DNA of 64,000 bases from Ktedonobacterales bacterium (GCA_027451525.1 DAIDJF010000020.1:1-64000), one strand, 5' to 3'. Shown: positions 44,507-54,656, counted from the first letter of the stretch. Notes: generated by a model from the sequence alone, not told the origin. Numbers and translations: made by a program.

Positions 44507-46579
44507 ATGATAGTAGCAAGCGAGGCACATCATATGGCTGATGCAACGCCCAAAGATTTTTATGAATATCTTCTGTTACATATAAAGCAAGCAGTAACTA
44601 CCTATCTCGCCCATGAACAGATCAGTTATGACGTTGAGCAATTAGCGTTTGATCTTCGTTTTTCGGCCCAGGCCAGTTTCGGTGACTACTCTATGCCCGT
44701 GATGGCGTGGGCGGGCAAAAATCGCCTGGGGCGTCCCCCTCTCGTTCTCGCGGAAGCCATCAAAACGCTTCTCAATGACATGAACATTCCTGCAATTCAA
44801 GAGATTACAGTGACAAAGCCGGGTTATCTCAACTTTCGTCTCAACCGTGCTGAGGTCGGCAAAGATATTATTGAACATGTATTGGAAACAGGGGCCGACT
44901 TCGGACAGAATAGTGTGGGCAGTAGCGTAAAGGTTGTCGTTGAGCACACAAATATCAACAGTAACAAAGCGGCTCATGTGGGCCATTTACGCAATTCATG
45001 CATTGGCGATACGGTTGTGCGGATGCTACGCACGCAAGGCTATCAGGTCGAGGCCCAAAACTATATTGACGATTCAGGTGTACAGGTTGCGGATGTAGTT
45101 GTTGGCTTTACTTTGCTAAAGCAGGGACAAATGCACCTGCCCGAAGGGAACGAGCCGCAGCCAGGCGAATCCTTTGATTACTTCTGTTCGCGCGTCTATG
45201 TCGCAGTCGGCAAAATGTATGAGACGCAACCTGCGCTACTCGAATTGCGCAAAGATGTCTTGCGTTCCATTGAACACCACGAGGAGCCAGAGCAGGGTCC
45301 AGATTATCCGCTGCTCGCAGCCGATATCTCGCGCCAGATCGTGCAAGCTCATCTCCAAACAATGGCCCGCCTCAACATCTCTTACGATGTCTTGACCTGG
45401 GAATCCGCGATTTTAAGCGCGGGCCTCTGGCAACATACCTTTGAGATGCTTAAAGAACGCAACCTGTTGGAGAAACCGGAAACGGGCAAAGCGGCAGGCT
45501 GCTGGGTCCTGCCTTTTGGCGATAACAATATGGCGGATGCAGACGAAGATGAGCGCATGAAAGATAAAATTTTTGTGCGCAGTGATGGCACAGCGACCTA
45601 TACAGCTAAAGATATCTCGAATCAACTCTGGAAATTTGGCCTCTCCGACGACCCACAGATTGGTGTCACGTTCCGCTTCACACTATGGGGCACACAGCAC
45701 GATGGACGCAAGCTCTGGACCATGCGCGCCCCAAAAGACGTTACAGCAGTCAACGAGGAGGTTGAAAATCAGCGCATTGGGCACGCGAAAAAAGTCATTA
45801 ATGTGATTGACGTGCGCCAATCCTATCTCCAGCAGGTTGTTTATGAAAGCTTGCGCCGCCTGGGCTATGTCGAGCAGGCCGATAACTCAAAGCACCTGGG
45901 CTACGAAGTTGTGACGCTCTCGCGTGCCACGGCTGCCAGTCTGGGCGTTGATACCTCCGATGGGCGCGAGTTCTACGCCATGTCTGGACGCAAAGGTATC
46001 GAGATCAAGGCTGATGATCTGATCAATGCAGCAATTACGCGGATGCAAGAGGCACGGCGCGAGGAGAGCAAGGGCGAAATCGCACCAGAAACGGCGGCAA
46101 TGCTAGCAGCCTCGGCAATCCGTTACTTTATGATTCGCTTTGGCCTACAACAAATCATCGCCCTGGACATAGACGAGGTACTGCGTCCCAACGGCGATAC
46201 AGGCGTCTACCTGCAATATGCCTATGCTCGTGCAAATAGCATTGAGCGACGCCTGCGTGAGTCGGGCTACGAATTTCTGACACGCCTGGAACAGTTACCC
46301 GATCAGCTTGAGCAGAGCGAATGGGAACTCTTGCGCCACATTGATGCCTATCCGCGCAAACTAGCCGAGGCAGCCGAGTCACTGACGCCCTCGCTACTCG
46401 CCGCTTACGCCTACGATCTCGCGGCCCACTTTAGCGATTTCTACGAACACACGCCGCCCATCGTAAAAGAGACCGATGAGCACGTCAAGGCGTTCCGCGC
46501 CCGTCTCGTGCAGGCAACTGTGCAGGCGATGAGCAACGTCTTGCGCACACTCGGCTTTGAGCCACTGGAGCGCATCTAA
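44507..46579 (+). CDS. argS: arginyl-tRNA synthetase
   Basis: 690 aa from ATG 44507, with GAGAGGA upstream; ATG 44537 and an upstream start at 44441 are less likely. It charges tRNA-Arg. The N-terminal Arg_tRNA_synt_N domain is followed by the class I HIGH-like motif HVGHLRN after EHTNINSNKAAH. The second signature is MSGRKG (for KMSKS). The DALR anticodon-binding domain is at the C-terminus (YLQYAYARANSI, FYEHTPPI). It is longer than many ArgRS (560-600), with an insert around residues 200-300. No T-box was seen in the 198 bp leader. Confidence 0.95.
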   Translation: MIVASEAHHMADATPKDFYEYLLLHIKQAVTTYLAHEQISYDVEQLAFDLRFSAQASFGDYSMPVMAWAGKNRLGRPPLVLAEAIKTLLNDMNIPAIQEITVTKPGYLNFRLNRAEVGKDIIEHVLETGADFGQNSVGSSVKVVVEHTNINSNKAAHVGHLRNSCIGDTVVRMLRTQGYQVEAQNYIDDSGVQVADVVVGFTLLKQGQMHLPEGNEPQPGESFDYFCSRVYVAVGKMYETQPALLELRKDVLRSIEHHEEPEQGPDYPLLAADISRQIVQAHLQTMARLNISYDVLTWESAILSAGLWQHTFEMLKERNLLEKPETGKAAGCWVLPFGDNNMADADEDERMKDKIFVRSDGTATYTAKDISNQLWKFGLSDDPQIGVTFRFTLWGTQHDGRKLWTMRAPKDVTAVNEEVENQRIGHAKKVINVIDVRQSYLQQVVYESLRRLGYVEQADNSKHLGYEVVTLSRATAASLGVDTSDGREFYAMSGRKGIEIKADDLINAAITRMQEARREESKGEIAPETAAMLAASAIRYFMIRFGLQQIIALDIDEVLRPNGDTGVYLQYAYARANSIERRLRESGYEFLTRLEQLPDQLEQSEWELLRHIDAYPRKLAEAAESLTPSLLAAYAYDLAAHFSDFYEHTPPIVKETDEHVKAFRARLVQATVQAMSNVLRTLGFEPLERI

Positions 46580-46623
46580 TCTCAGGCGCACCTGCGCCCG
46601 TCTTATGTTTCGTATGTGATACT

Positions 46624-46669
46624 ATAAAATCAGGATATCTGTCCTCTGAGATAGATATCCTGATTTTAT
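46624..46669 (+). terminator. 17 bp hairpin after argS
   Basis: Arms 46624-46640 and 46653-46669 are perfect complements with a 12 nt loop, 44 bp after the argS stop. The stem has ATAAAATC/GATTTTAT at its base, so the descending arm ends in TTTTAT. Confidence 0.65.
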
Positions 46670-46716
46670 GGCGTAATCGCCTTTCAATTGCATACACATC
46701 ACAGAGAGGCAAAAAG

Positions 46717-47580
46717 ATGAAACTACGTTTTGGCTTCAAAACGGCACAGCAGAACACGACCTATAAGGACATGTTGCGCGTCTGGGAAGAGGCCGATAAG
46801 ATTCCCAGCATCGAACATGCGTGGGCATTTGATCATTTTATTCCACTTGGCCCCGATCCAACAGGTCCGCAACTAGAGGGCTGGACATTGTTGGGCGCAC
46901 TGGCCGCTCGCACGGAACGCCTGCGCCTGGGCTTGATGGTTACAGGCAATATTTATCGCCATCCAGCAGTGCTCGCCAACATCGCGACCACCGTGGACAT
47001 TATCTCCAATGGACGCCTTGACTTCGGCATTGGCGCAGGGTGGAACGAGCTTGAAACCAGTATGTATGGCATTCCACTCTACCCTCCTGGGGAGCGCATT
47101 CGTCGCTTCGGCGAGGCATGTGAGGTCATCAAACTGCTGTGGACAGAGACGCGCGCAAACTTCAATGGTCAGTATTACCAGCTAAAAGATGCGCTCTGTG
47201 AGCCTAAACCTGTGCAAAAACCCTATCCGCCCTTTGTGATTGGCGGCAGCGGCGAAAAGCTCACCCTGCGCGTGGTCGCCCAATATGCCAGTGTGTGGAA
47301 TTTCGTCGGTGGCTCCGTTGACGATTTCCGTCACAAAAGCGATGTGCTTAACGAGCATTGCGCCGCAATTGGCCGCAATCCAGCCGAGATCGAACGCTCC
47401 ATTCAGTGGCCGATCAACTATAACAACGTGAGCGAAGCAATCACAGGTATGCGACCCTATATCGAGGCAGGCGCAACGCATATCATCCTCAACCTGCGTG
47501 CCCCGTATCCAGAAGCTATCGCACAGAAACTTGCTGATGAAGTCATTGCCCCGTTAGAGGCGGAATTCGCAAGCCGCTAA
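46717..47580 (+). CDS. LLM-class (luciferase-like) F420-dependent oxidoreductase
   Basis: 287 aa TIM-barrel protein. Family marks are the N-terminal MKLRFGFKTAQQNTTYKDMLRVWEEAD, AWAFDHFIPLG, LTLLGALAARTERLRLGLMVTGN, RLDFGIGAGWNELE and FVIGGSGEKLTLRVVAQYA. Many such enzymes use coenzyme F420, known in Chloroflexota, but FMN cannot be excluded. AGAGAGG precedes the ATG. It is a single gene between two hairpins. The substrate is unknown. Confidence 0.88.
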   Translation: MKLRFGFKTAQQNTTYKDMLRVWEEADKIPSIEHAWAFDHFIPLGPDPTGPQLEGWTLLGALAARTERLRLGLMVTGNIYRHPAVLANIATTVDIISNGRLDFGIGAGWNELETSMYGIPLYPPGERIRRFGEACEVIKLLWTETRANFNGQYYQLKDALCEPKPVQKPYPPFVIGGSGEKLTLRVVAQYASVWNFVGGSVDDFRHKSDVLNEHCAAIGRNPAEIERSIQWPINYNNVSEAITGMRPYIEAGATHIILNLRAPYPEAIAQKLADEVIAPLEAEFASR

Positions 47581-47638
47581 AAACACATTGCTCTCGTTAG
47601 AGAGTAATGAATGCAACAAAAAGGCATCTCCCGTCATT

Positions 47639-47684
47639 ATACTTATTGATTGCTTAAAAGCGAACTGCTGCAATCAATAAGTAT
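47639..47684. terminator. 15 bp hairpin between LLM gene and WD40 gene
   Basis: Arms 47639-47653 and 47670-47684 are exact complements with a 16 nt loop. It lies 58 bp after the LLM stop and 15 bp before the WD40 start, so it could also act in that gene's leader. Confidence 0.6.
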
Positions 47685-47699
47685 GATAGTAGGGAGAAT

Positions 47700-48839
47700 A
47701 TGTATAAGAGACGGTATGGTTTAACGACAACTATTTCACGTCGCCATGTGGTAAAAGGTCTGGTTGCTTTGCCTATAACATTTGGTCTGGTTGCGTGTGG
47801 TGTTGCCGCGACACGCTCTGAAGCTTCTACTGAACAACTGCAAGCGACAGCCACACCATCCCCAACGCCTGCCCCCACATTCTCAAGTGTGGCGACAAAA
47901 GAGGCGATGGCGACACAACAAGCATCTCAGCCAATTACGCCTCTATTTGTTTTCAAGGGTCATACCGACACTGTCAATCAGGTTGCCTGGACGGGTAGCA
48001 CGTATGTGGCATCAGCCAGCGATGACGGCAGCGTGCAGGTCTGGGACCCTTTTCATGGCGCGGTAAAACTGACCTATCACGGGATGAATGGACCCGTCAA
48101 GGGAGTAGACTGGTCGCCTGATGGTACAAAAATTGTTATCGCGGGCAAAACAGTCCAGATCATTGATATTTATTCAGGCAAAATGCTGCTACAATTCGCG
48201 CAAAACAAGAATGTGATGTTGGCTGTTGCATGGTCGCCTGATGGTAAATATATTGCCTGCACTGGAGAGGACAACACAGCCTATATCTGGGATGCGGCAA
48301 CAGGCAAAATAATTAGTTCTTCTATGGTTGGCAAAGCAGGCAGCACAGCGACCTCTATCGCGTGGCCGATAGCAAACACGCCAACGCGCATTGCAGCAAC
48401 AGCCAATGATGGTACAACACAAACATGGGACGCGTTGGTCGGCAAAAACATCACCACCTACAACGTTAGCAGCGTAGTCAATACCGTTGCCTGGATTGGC
48501 GATGCAGGTACACCCGATGCTAATCGTCTGCTTGCTTTTGCCTGCGCAGACAATACAACGCAGGTCTGGAGTGCCGCCGGAGCCACGAAGCAACTGATTT
48601 TCACCAATCCAGGTAAAGTGCTGGTAAGCGCGCCATCACCATCCAAATCGCTTTATATAGCGTCCGGGCTGGCTAATGGCAGCATTCCTGTCTGGTCATA
48701 TATCGCCAACACAGTTATCGGCACCTATACAGGCCACAGCGATAGCGTCACTACGATAGCATGGTCTTTCTCTCCTGGCATGGTTATTGCTTCTGGCAGT
48801 AAAGACAAAACAGTACAGATATGGCAAGCGCCAATTTAG
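47700..48839 (+). CDS. WD40-repeat lipoprotein with Tat-like signal
   Basis: 379 aa. The signal ISRRHVVKGLVALPITFGLVAC has a twin arginine and a lipobox Cys near residue 33, suggesting Tat export and lipid attachment. A spacer rich in T, P and S follows, then about seven WD-like repeats (GHTDTVNQVAW, ASASDDGSVQVWDPF, VAWSPDGKYIACTGEDNTAYIWDAATGK, GSKDKTVQIWQ) forming a beta-propeller. It probably serves as an extracytoplasmic protein-binding platform. GGGAGAATATG gives the start. Partner unknown. Confidence 0.87.
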   Translation: MYKRRYGLTTTISRRHVVKGLVALPITFGLVACGVAATRSEASTEQLQATATPSPTPAPTFSSVATKEAMATQQASQPITPLFVFKGHTDTVNQVAWTGSTYVASASDDGSVQVWDPFHGAVKLTYHGMNGPVKGVDWSPDGTKIVIAGKTVQIIDIYSGKMLLQFAQNKNVMLAVAWSPDGKYIACTGEDNTAYIWDAATGKIISSSMVGKAGSTATSIAWPIANTPTRIAATANDGTTQTWDALVGKNITTYNVSSVVNTVAWIGDAGTPDANRLLAFACADNTTQVWSAAGATKQLIFTNPGKVLVSAPSPSKSLYIASGLANGSIPVWSYIANTVIGTYTGHSDSVTTIAWSFSPGMVIASGSKDKTVQIWQAPI

Positions 48840-48862
48840 CGCGACACAAGGAGGCTTTACTC

Positions 48863-49336
48863 ATGATTTGTTTCGATAAAGACGATACCCGTTTCAATTA
48901 TCGAATTGCGGGGATTGCGATACACAACGAGCACGTATTACTCAATCGCCTGGAAGAGACAGATTTCTGGTTTTTACCAGGAGGACGGGCTGAGTTGCGC
49001 GAAACTTCGCTCGTCAGTCTTGAACGCGAAATGCGCGAGGAATTAGGTGAAGAAGTCAACGTACAACGTCTGGTCTGGATTGCTGAGACTTTTTTTCAAA
49101 CGAGGCAGTTTTATCACGAACTGGCACTCTATTTTTTGATGGCATTTACCCCAACATCGCCAATATATCAACAGAACGGGCCTTTCTTCGGTTTAGAAGA
49201 AAAGCCCAGATTGATCTACCAGTGGTTTCCGCTACGCGACCTTGCATCAATAACACTCAAACCAGCATTTCTCATTACAGGTCTGCAATCATTGCCTGCA
49301 TCCCCCACGCACATTCTAGATCGAACGGGAGTATAG
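48863..49336 (+). CDS. Nudix hydrolase
   Basis: 157 aa from ATG 48863, with AAGGAGG 8 nt upstream; a frame reaching back to 48821 overlaps the WD40 gene end. The Nudix box G-x5-E-x7-REMREELGEE is complete (GGRAELRETSLVSLEREMREELGEE region), with LPGG before it, so it should hydrolyse a nucleoside diphosphate-X substrate with Mg. It follows the WD40 gene by 23 bp, probably in the same transcript. It is convergent with pyrF. Confidence 0.9.
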   Translation: MICFDKDDTRFNYRIAGIAIHNEHVLLNRLEETDFWFLPGGRAELRETSLVSLEREMREELGEEVNVQRLVWIAETFFQTRQFYHELALYFLMAFTPTSPIYQQNGPFFGLEEKPRLIYQWFPLRDLASITLKPAFLITGLQSLPASPTHILDRTGV

Positions 49337-49365
49337 CAAGCGACCCGACTATTTGTGATGATATA

Positions 49366-50217
49366 TCAGGCAGGTCTATTTCTGGCACGATTGATCTGGT
49401 CACGCAGCAACCGTGCCTGCGCCTGGGCTTTTTGGGCATAATCTTGCCCATGAGAGGCATAAAGGATACCACGAGAGACCGAGATGATGGCGCGTTCGCC
49501 GTCTGCATCTACACCTGCCATCACAGAGGCTTCAAGATCGCCGCCTTGCGAACCTACGCCAGGAACCAGGATGGGCAGGTCAGGACAGAGCGCGCGAATA
49601 GCCTTGAGTTCTCGCGGATAGGTAGCCCCAACAACCAATCCGCAATTGCCTGTTAAGCCATTCCATTCCTGAATGCGATGCGCGATAGCTTCATAAAGTG
49701 GCTGCGTCTGACCAGCAGCATCCTGAACCAGCAAGTCCTGAAAATCACGCGCACCAGGATTTGACGTGCGGCAGAGCAAAATAATCCCTCTCTCACGATA
49801 GGCCAGAAATGGCTCGACAGAGTCGAAGCCGAGATAGGGATTGACAGTCACCGCATCGAAACCGTATGTGTCGAAAATTGCCGCTGCATAGTTGCGCGCA
49901 GTACTACCAATATCGCCACGTTTCGCGTCCGCAATGATCGGGATATGGGCGGGAATAGCGTGGATAACCTCTAAAAGGGCCTGCATACCTGCTGGTCCCA
50001 ATACCTCAAAAAAAGCCAGATTGGGTTTAAACGCGCAAGCATAGGGCGCGGTCGCATCGATGATTTCACGGCAGAAACGTACAGTCGCAGCAGCGACAGG
50101 TAGATCACGCAACTCAGCGGGAAGACGAGACTGTTCTGGGTCCAAACCCACGCAGAGCAGGCTATTCTGCTGACGTGAGGCGGTAAGCAATTTTTCTAAA
50201 AAATTCATGTCGTCCAC
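49366..50217 (-). CDS. pyrF: orotidine 5'-phosphate decarboxylase, type 2
   Basis: 283 aa. It decarboxylates OMP to UMP in pyrimidine synthesis. Motifs are LLCVGLDPE, AFKPNLAFFE, the catalytic IIADAKRGDIGSTA and VTVNPYLGFDS, characteristic of the type 2 (longer) enzyme. The start is GTG 50217 or ATG 50208 (MNFLEKLL); neither has a strong ribosome site. No other pyr gene is nearby. It is followed by the convergent Nudix gene. Confidence 0.93.
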   Translation of the reverse strand: MDDMNFLEKLLTASRQQNSLLCVGLDPEQSRLPAELRDLPVAAATVRFCREIIDATAPYACAFKPNLAFFEVLGPAGMQALLEVIHAIPAHIPIIADAKRGDIGSTARNYAAAIFDTYGFDAVTVNPYLGFDSVEPFLAYRERGIILLCRTSNPGARDFQDLLVQDAAGQTQPLYEAIAHRIQEWNGLTGNCGLVVGATYPRELKAIRALCPDLPILVPGVGSQGGDLEASVMAGVDADGERAIISVSRGILYASHGQDYAQKAQAQARLLRDQINRARNRPA

Positions 50218-50240
50218 TCTGCTCTAGCACAACACGATAG

Positions 50241-50278
50241 CAGAAGTGGCATCCAGCAGCAAGTGGATGCCACTTCTG
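50241..50278 (-). terminator. 15 bp hairpin after FKBP gene
   Basis: Arms 50241-50255 and 50264-50278 are exact complements with an 8 nt loop, 17 bp after the FKBP stop. There is no U-tract. Confidence 0.6.
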
Positions 50279-50295
50279 TTAGCACTTCTTATGCA

Positions 50296-50970
50296 CTACG
50301 GGATGCTGACCAACGTCACATCGAAGATCAAGGTTGAATTGGGTGGAATGGTAGGCGGTTGGCCTGCTGCTCCATAGGCAAGAGCGGGCGGAATAATCAG
50401 ACGGCGCGTGCCGCCAACTTTCATGCCAACCAAGCCCTTATCCCAACCTGGGATCACCTGACCCGCGCCTAATGTCACCTGGAAAGGTTGACCACCATGG
50501 TCATAGGAACTATCGAATTTTTTCCCTGTGCTTTGAAACCAGCCCGTGTACTGCACTGAAATCTGGCTCCCAGTCTGAGCCGTCGCTCCCGTACCAACCG
50601 TGACATCGATATACTGCAAGCCGCCAGCCAGCGTCACAGGAGTTCCCGTCACAGGAGGGGGAGTTGCGGGGCCAGCTGAAGGCGTCGGGGTAATTGACGC
50701 GGCGGTCTGTGTTGCCTGCGCAACAGATGTCGCGGTCGCATGTTTATCAGCGAGAGTTTTCGCGTTCGCCGCCTGCTGATTCGTATATTGTTGATATTCT
50801 AAAATACCCGCAATTGCCGCAGCAATTATCAGAACCGAAACAACTGAGCTAACCCAGATGCGAGTGCGTCGTCGTCGCCGCGCAATTCTTTGCAAACGCT
50901 CTTGCTGACGCTGGCCGGGACGATTGCGTCTCTGGTCCGAGTTTTTATCACTATTCATCGTCTGTGTCAT
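50296..50970 (-). CDS. membrane-anchored FKBP-type peptidyl-prolyl isomerase
   Basis: 224 aa. A basic N-terminus (RRNRPGQRQQERLQRIARRRRR) precedes a TM helix (IWVSSVVSVLIIAAAIAGIL), a Thr/Ala/Pro-rich spacer and an FKBP domain of about 105 residues. Active-site pattern: VQYTGWFQSTGKKFDSSYDHGGQPFQVTLGAGQVIPGWDKGLVGMKVGG ... YGAAGQPPTIPPNSTLIFDV (given here in pieces of the domain). The enzyme would catalyse proline isomerisation of exported proteins. The basic head predicts a cytoplasmic N-terminus. AGGAGAG precedes the ATG. Confidence 0.9.
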   Translation of the reverse strand: MTQTMNSDKNSDQRRNRPGQRQQERLQRIARRRRRTRIWVSSVVSVLIIAAAIAGILEYQQYTNQQAANAKTLADKHATATSVAQATQTAASITPTPSAGPATPPPVTGTPVTLAGGLQYIDVTVGTGATAQTGSQISVQYTGWFQSTGKKFDSSYDHGGQPFQVTLGAGQVIPGWDKGLVGMKVGGTRRLIIPPALAYGAAGQPPTIPPNSTLIFDVTLVSIP

Positions 50971-51342
50971 AACGGAAAGCTCTCCTCTAATCTCTGCGTA
51001 TATTATTGCGCCTTGAGATTATCATTAAATGCCTTTTCTGACAAGAGGTTTATGAGGTTTATGTATATTGTATAGCAATATTGTCTACCCTACTGTGCCA
51101 TTTGGCATAACAGCGTCCCCTTTTCAGTACTTTCAGGTGATTGACATAGTGTGAGATATGCTCATCATACTCGACAGATCATGTGAGGCTGTGATATAAT
51201 TCGACAAATCAAAGGCATATCGTTAACAGCAAGCTTCTTCATTTATAATGGAATATTGCCAGGATATGCTTCATGCATGTGCTACATTCACAGAACTGTC
51301 TTATCAAAAAACATAAACCTCTCTATCTAAGAAGGAACTACT
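50971..51342. other. 372 bp divergent region before the tricorn gene
   Basis: A plus-strand promoter TCGACA (51171-51176), an 18 bp spacer and TATAAT (51195-51200) precedes a leader of about 135 nt. TCGACA recurs at 51201-51206 just after the -10, as part of CGACAAATC versus CGACAGATC. No gene or RNA is seen. Confidence 0.5.
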
Positions 51343-54300
51343 ATGCCATCCCAGGGTTACATGCGTTTTCCTACTATTCACCACGACCGCGTTGTGTTTG
51401 CAGCCGACGATGATTTATGGCTTGTCTCAAGCGAAGGAGGCCGGGCAGAACGCCTGACCAGCGGCGTAGGACGAGCAAGCAACCCCCGTTTCTCGCCTGA
51501 TGGAAAGCTGTTAGCCTTCGTTGGGCGTGAAGAGGGTGCAAGTGAAGTCTATGGCATGTCAGCAGAGGGCAGCCCGGCGCGTCGCTTGACCTTTGAAGCC
51601 GACCTGACTACAGTGCTCGGTTGGTCACCCTCCGGTGATAGCATTCTCTTCTCAAGTTGCACACAGCAATTTACAAGCCACCGCACGATGATCTATGCCA
51701 TCAGCCCCGATGGCGGCCTGCCACGCCTGTTGCCAATGGGCATTGCAAATGCTATCTCGTATGGCCCACATGGTGAGGTAGTGTTAGGGCGCAATATCGA
51801 TGAACCATCCTATTGGAAACGCTATCGGGGGGGGCGCGTAGGCCATCTCTGGTGTGATACGACAGGAAGCAACAACTTCCGCCGTCTCCTGGACATCAGC
51901 GGCAATATCGCCGACCCTTGCTGGGTAGGAGAGCGCATCTATTTCCTCTCCGATCACGAAGGAATTGGCAATATCTATTCCTGCCTGCCAGATGGTTCAG
52001 ACCTGCGTCGGCACAGCGATCAACGTGATTTCTATGCGCGCCAACTTTCGACCGACGGTCAGCGGCTTATCTTCCAGGCTGGAGCCGACCTTTTTGTCTT
52101 CGACCCGGCACATGAAGATATTCGCCACCTCGACATCTTCCTGCCCAGCCAGCGCACACAACGCAACCGCAAGTTTGTGCCCGCCGATTACTACCTGGAT
52201 ACACTTGCCCTCCATCCCCAAAGCCACGCGGTTGCCTTCACGACACGCGGCAAAGCCTTTACGATGAGCAATTGGGAAGGTGCCGTCATCCAGCACGGCG
52301 AGCCAGATGGGGTGCGCTACCGTTTTCTCGAATGGCTGAACGATGGCAGGCGTCTTGTCGCAGTCAGTGATAAACCAGGGCGCGAATCGCTGATTATCTT
52401 TGATCCCGACCAGGATGAAGAACCAAAGTTACTCAACATGGATATCGGGCGCATCACCGAACTACATGTCTCCCCAAGTCATGATGTCGTCGCCCTTGCC
52501 AATCACCGCCACGATCTTATCCTGGTCAACCTGGAACTGGCACGCTGGGCTATTCTCGATCACAGTGATTACAGTCGTATCAGCGACATCGCATGGTCGC
52601 CCGATGGCGCGTGGCTGGCATATAGCTTTGCTCTGAGCAACCAGCGTAGCGCGATCAAGCTGGCAAGTATGGAAAGTGGCAAAACGCATCTCGCCACCGA
52701 TCCACTACTCATAGATTTCAGCCCCTCCTTCGATCCAGAAGGCCGGTTCCTCTACTTCCTGGGCAAACGGGCCTTTAACCCTGTTTATGACCAGTTGCAG
52801 TTCGATTATGGTTTTCCACGCGGCACATTGCCTTTTGCGATTCCACTGCGCAAAGATATCCGCTCGCCATTCATTCAGGAAGCCCGCCTCCAGGCTGAAG
52901 CTGAGGAGGCACTGACACAACGTCAGCGGCAGGCGACAACGAGCGAGGACGAACACGAGACACCTGCCACTGATAGCAGCTCTTCAAAAAGCGAGAGCAA
53001 AGAAAAAGAGGACGAACACAAGAGTATTCAGATTGATTTGGATGGCATTACGCAGCGTGTTGTCGCATTCCCAGTACGCGAAGGCATGTACTATGCAATT
53101 CAAGGCATTAAAGGCAAGGCACTTCTGCTCAGTGCCCCAAACGATGGGAAGTTGCGTCTGGCCTATGACCCCACAGGACCAAAAGGTGTCATCGAAAGCT
53201 ATGATTTTGAGGCGCAACGGCTGGACAAACTGATAGAAGGTGTCAGTGACCATGACTTCACGATCTCACGTGACGGACGGACACTGGCTTACACCTCGCG
53301 CTTCCGTGTACGTATCGTCAAAGCAGGCGAGAAGCCACCGCGCGCTGAGAACGGTGACCATGCCAGTCGCGAGACAGGTTGGCTTGAAATGGGCCGCGCC
53401 AAAGTCTCTATTGACCCCATTGCCGAGTGGAAACAGATGTTTAATGAAGCATGGCGGCTACAGCGTGAGCAGTTCTGGACTGAAGATATGTCCGGTGTGG
53501 ATTGGGATGCCGTCTACGCGCAATATGCTCCACTGGTTGAGCGCGTTGGGTCTCGCTCCGAGCTTTCGGATCTCATCAAAGAGCTACAGGGAGAACTGGG
53601 AACCTCGCACGCGAACGAACGTGGTGGTGAACATCGGCGCGGTTTCAACTATCGTCAGGGCTATCTCGGCGTCGATTGGAGTTATGACGCGGAGAAACAA
53701 CGCTATCGCATCGCTCACATCGTGCGTGGCGATCCCTGGGAGAGAGATGCCACCTCACCCTTGACGCTGCCTGGTTTACAGGTGAGTGAGGGCGATGCCG
53801 TAATTTCCATTAATGGACAGCGCGTGACACCACAACGTACTCCACAGATGCTGCTGGTCAATCAGGCTGACCGTGAGGTACAACTGACTATCGAGTCGGC
53901 CGCAAGCGGGGAACGCCATCTGGTGACGGTAACAGCCCTGACAGATGAAGCGGAAGCGCGTTATCGTGAATGGGTTGAGAACAATCGCCGCCTTGTTAGT
54001 GAGCGTTCACAGGGGCGCATAGGCTACATCCATATTCCTGACATGAATGCATCCGGCTTCGCGGAATTTCATCGCAGCTATCTGGCTGTCTACGATGCAG
54101 CCGCGCTGATTATTGATGTGCGTTGGAATCGCGGAGGCAATGTCGCCGAATTACTCTTAGAGAAACTGGCCCGCCGCCGTCTGGGCTATGCCTTCTCACG
54201 TTGGGGCAAACCTGCCCCCTATCCCGAAGAGTCACCACGTGGTCCAATGGTCGCCCTGGCAAACGAGTATACCAGTTCTAACGGTGACATTTTCAGCCAT

Positions 54301-54633
54301 ACATTTAAGCTCATGGGGCTGGGACCATTAATCGGTATGCGTACCTGGGGCGGCGTGATCGGTATTGCCCCACGCCACCGTCTAGTCGATGATACTGAAA
54401 CGACCCAGCCAGAGTTTGCGAACTGGTTTAAGGATGTGGGCTGGAACGTTGAGAACTACGGCACGGATCCCGATATCGAGGTCGATGTCGCACCGCAGCA
54501 TTACGCATCGGGAAACGACCCACAACTTGAGCGTGCAATTGAGCTGGCACTGCGTCAGATAGAGGAGTATCCTATCCTGGAACCCAATCCTGGCGAACGT
54601 CCGCTCCGTGTGCGCCCGCTACTGCATGAATAA
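51343..54633 (+). CDS. tricorn protease homologue
   Basis: 1096 aa, near the size of Thermoplasma tricorn. Order: a six-bladed TolB-like propeller (FSPDGKLLAFVG, LGWSPSGD), a seven-bladed one (IAWSPDGAWLAYSF), an acidic insert near residues 525-560, a tricorn C1 domain, PDZ (GYLGVDWSYD, GDAVISINGQRV) and the S41-type C2 domain. His756 (GTSHANE) and the Ser in YTSSNGDIF (about 979) match the catalytic His and Ser. It degrades peptides left by the proteasome or other proteases in the cytoplasm. There is no signal peptide. AAGGA precedes the ATG. It is convergent with the HutF-like gene. Confidence 0.93.
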   Translation: MPSQGYMRFPTIHHDRVVFAADDDLWLVSSEGGRAERLTSGVGRASNPRFSPDGKLLAFVGREEGASEVYGMSAEGSPARRLTFEADLTTVLGWSPSGDSILFSSCTQQFTSHRTMIYAISPDGGLPRLLPMGIANAISYGPHGEVVLGRNIDEPSYWKRYRGGRVGHLWCDTTGSNNFRRLLDISGNIADPCWVGERIYFLSDHEGIGNIYSCLPDGSDLRRHSDQRDFYARQLSTDGQRLIFQAGADLFVFDPAHEDIRHLDIFLPSQRTQRNRKFVPADYYLDTLALHPQSHAVAFTTRGKAFTMSNWEGAVIQHGEPDGVRYRFLEWLNDGRRLVAVSDKPGRESLIIFDPDQDEEPKLLNMDIGRITELHVSPSHDVVALANHRHDLILVNLELARWAILDHSDYSRISDIAWSPDGAWLAYSFALSNQRSAIKLASMESGKTHLATDPLLIDFSPSFDPEGRFLYFLGKRAFNPVYDQLQFDYGFPRGTLPFAIPLRKDIRSPFIQEARLQAEAEEALTQRQRQATTSEDEHETPATDSSSSKSESKEKEDEHKSIQIDLDGITQRVVAFPVREGMYYAIQGIKGKALLLSAPNDGKLRLAYDPTGPKGVIESYDFEAQRLDKLIEGVSDHDFTISRDGRTLAYTSRFRVRIVKAGEKPPRAENGDHASRETGWLEMGRAKVSIDPIAEWKQMFNEAWRLQREQFWTEDMSGVDWDAVYAQYAPLVERVGSRSELSDLIKELQGELGTSHANERGGEHRRGFNYRQGYLGVDWSYDAEKQRYRIAHIVRGDPWERDATSPLTLPGLQVSEGDAVISINGQRVTPQRTPQMLLVNQADREVQLTIESAASGERHLVTVTALTDEAEARYREWVENNRRLVSERSQGRIGYIHIPDMNASGFAEFHRSYLAVYDAAALIIDVRWNRGGNVAELLLEKLARRRLGYAFSRWGKPAPYPEESPRGPMVALANEYTSSNGDIFSHTFKLMGLGPLIGMRTWGGVIGIAPRHRLVDDTETTQPEFANWFKDVGWNVENYGTDPDIEVDVAPQHYASGNDPQLERAIELALRQIEEYPILEPNPGERPLRVRPLLHE

Positions 54634-54656
54634 GCTCAAATCCGCGTCTGGGCGTG

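Noticed and set aside
48821-48863. Longer Nudix gene starting at 48821
   Set aside because: It overlaps the WD40 gene and lacks a ribosome site; ATG 48863 has AAGGAGG.
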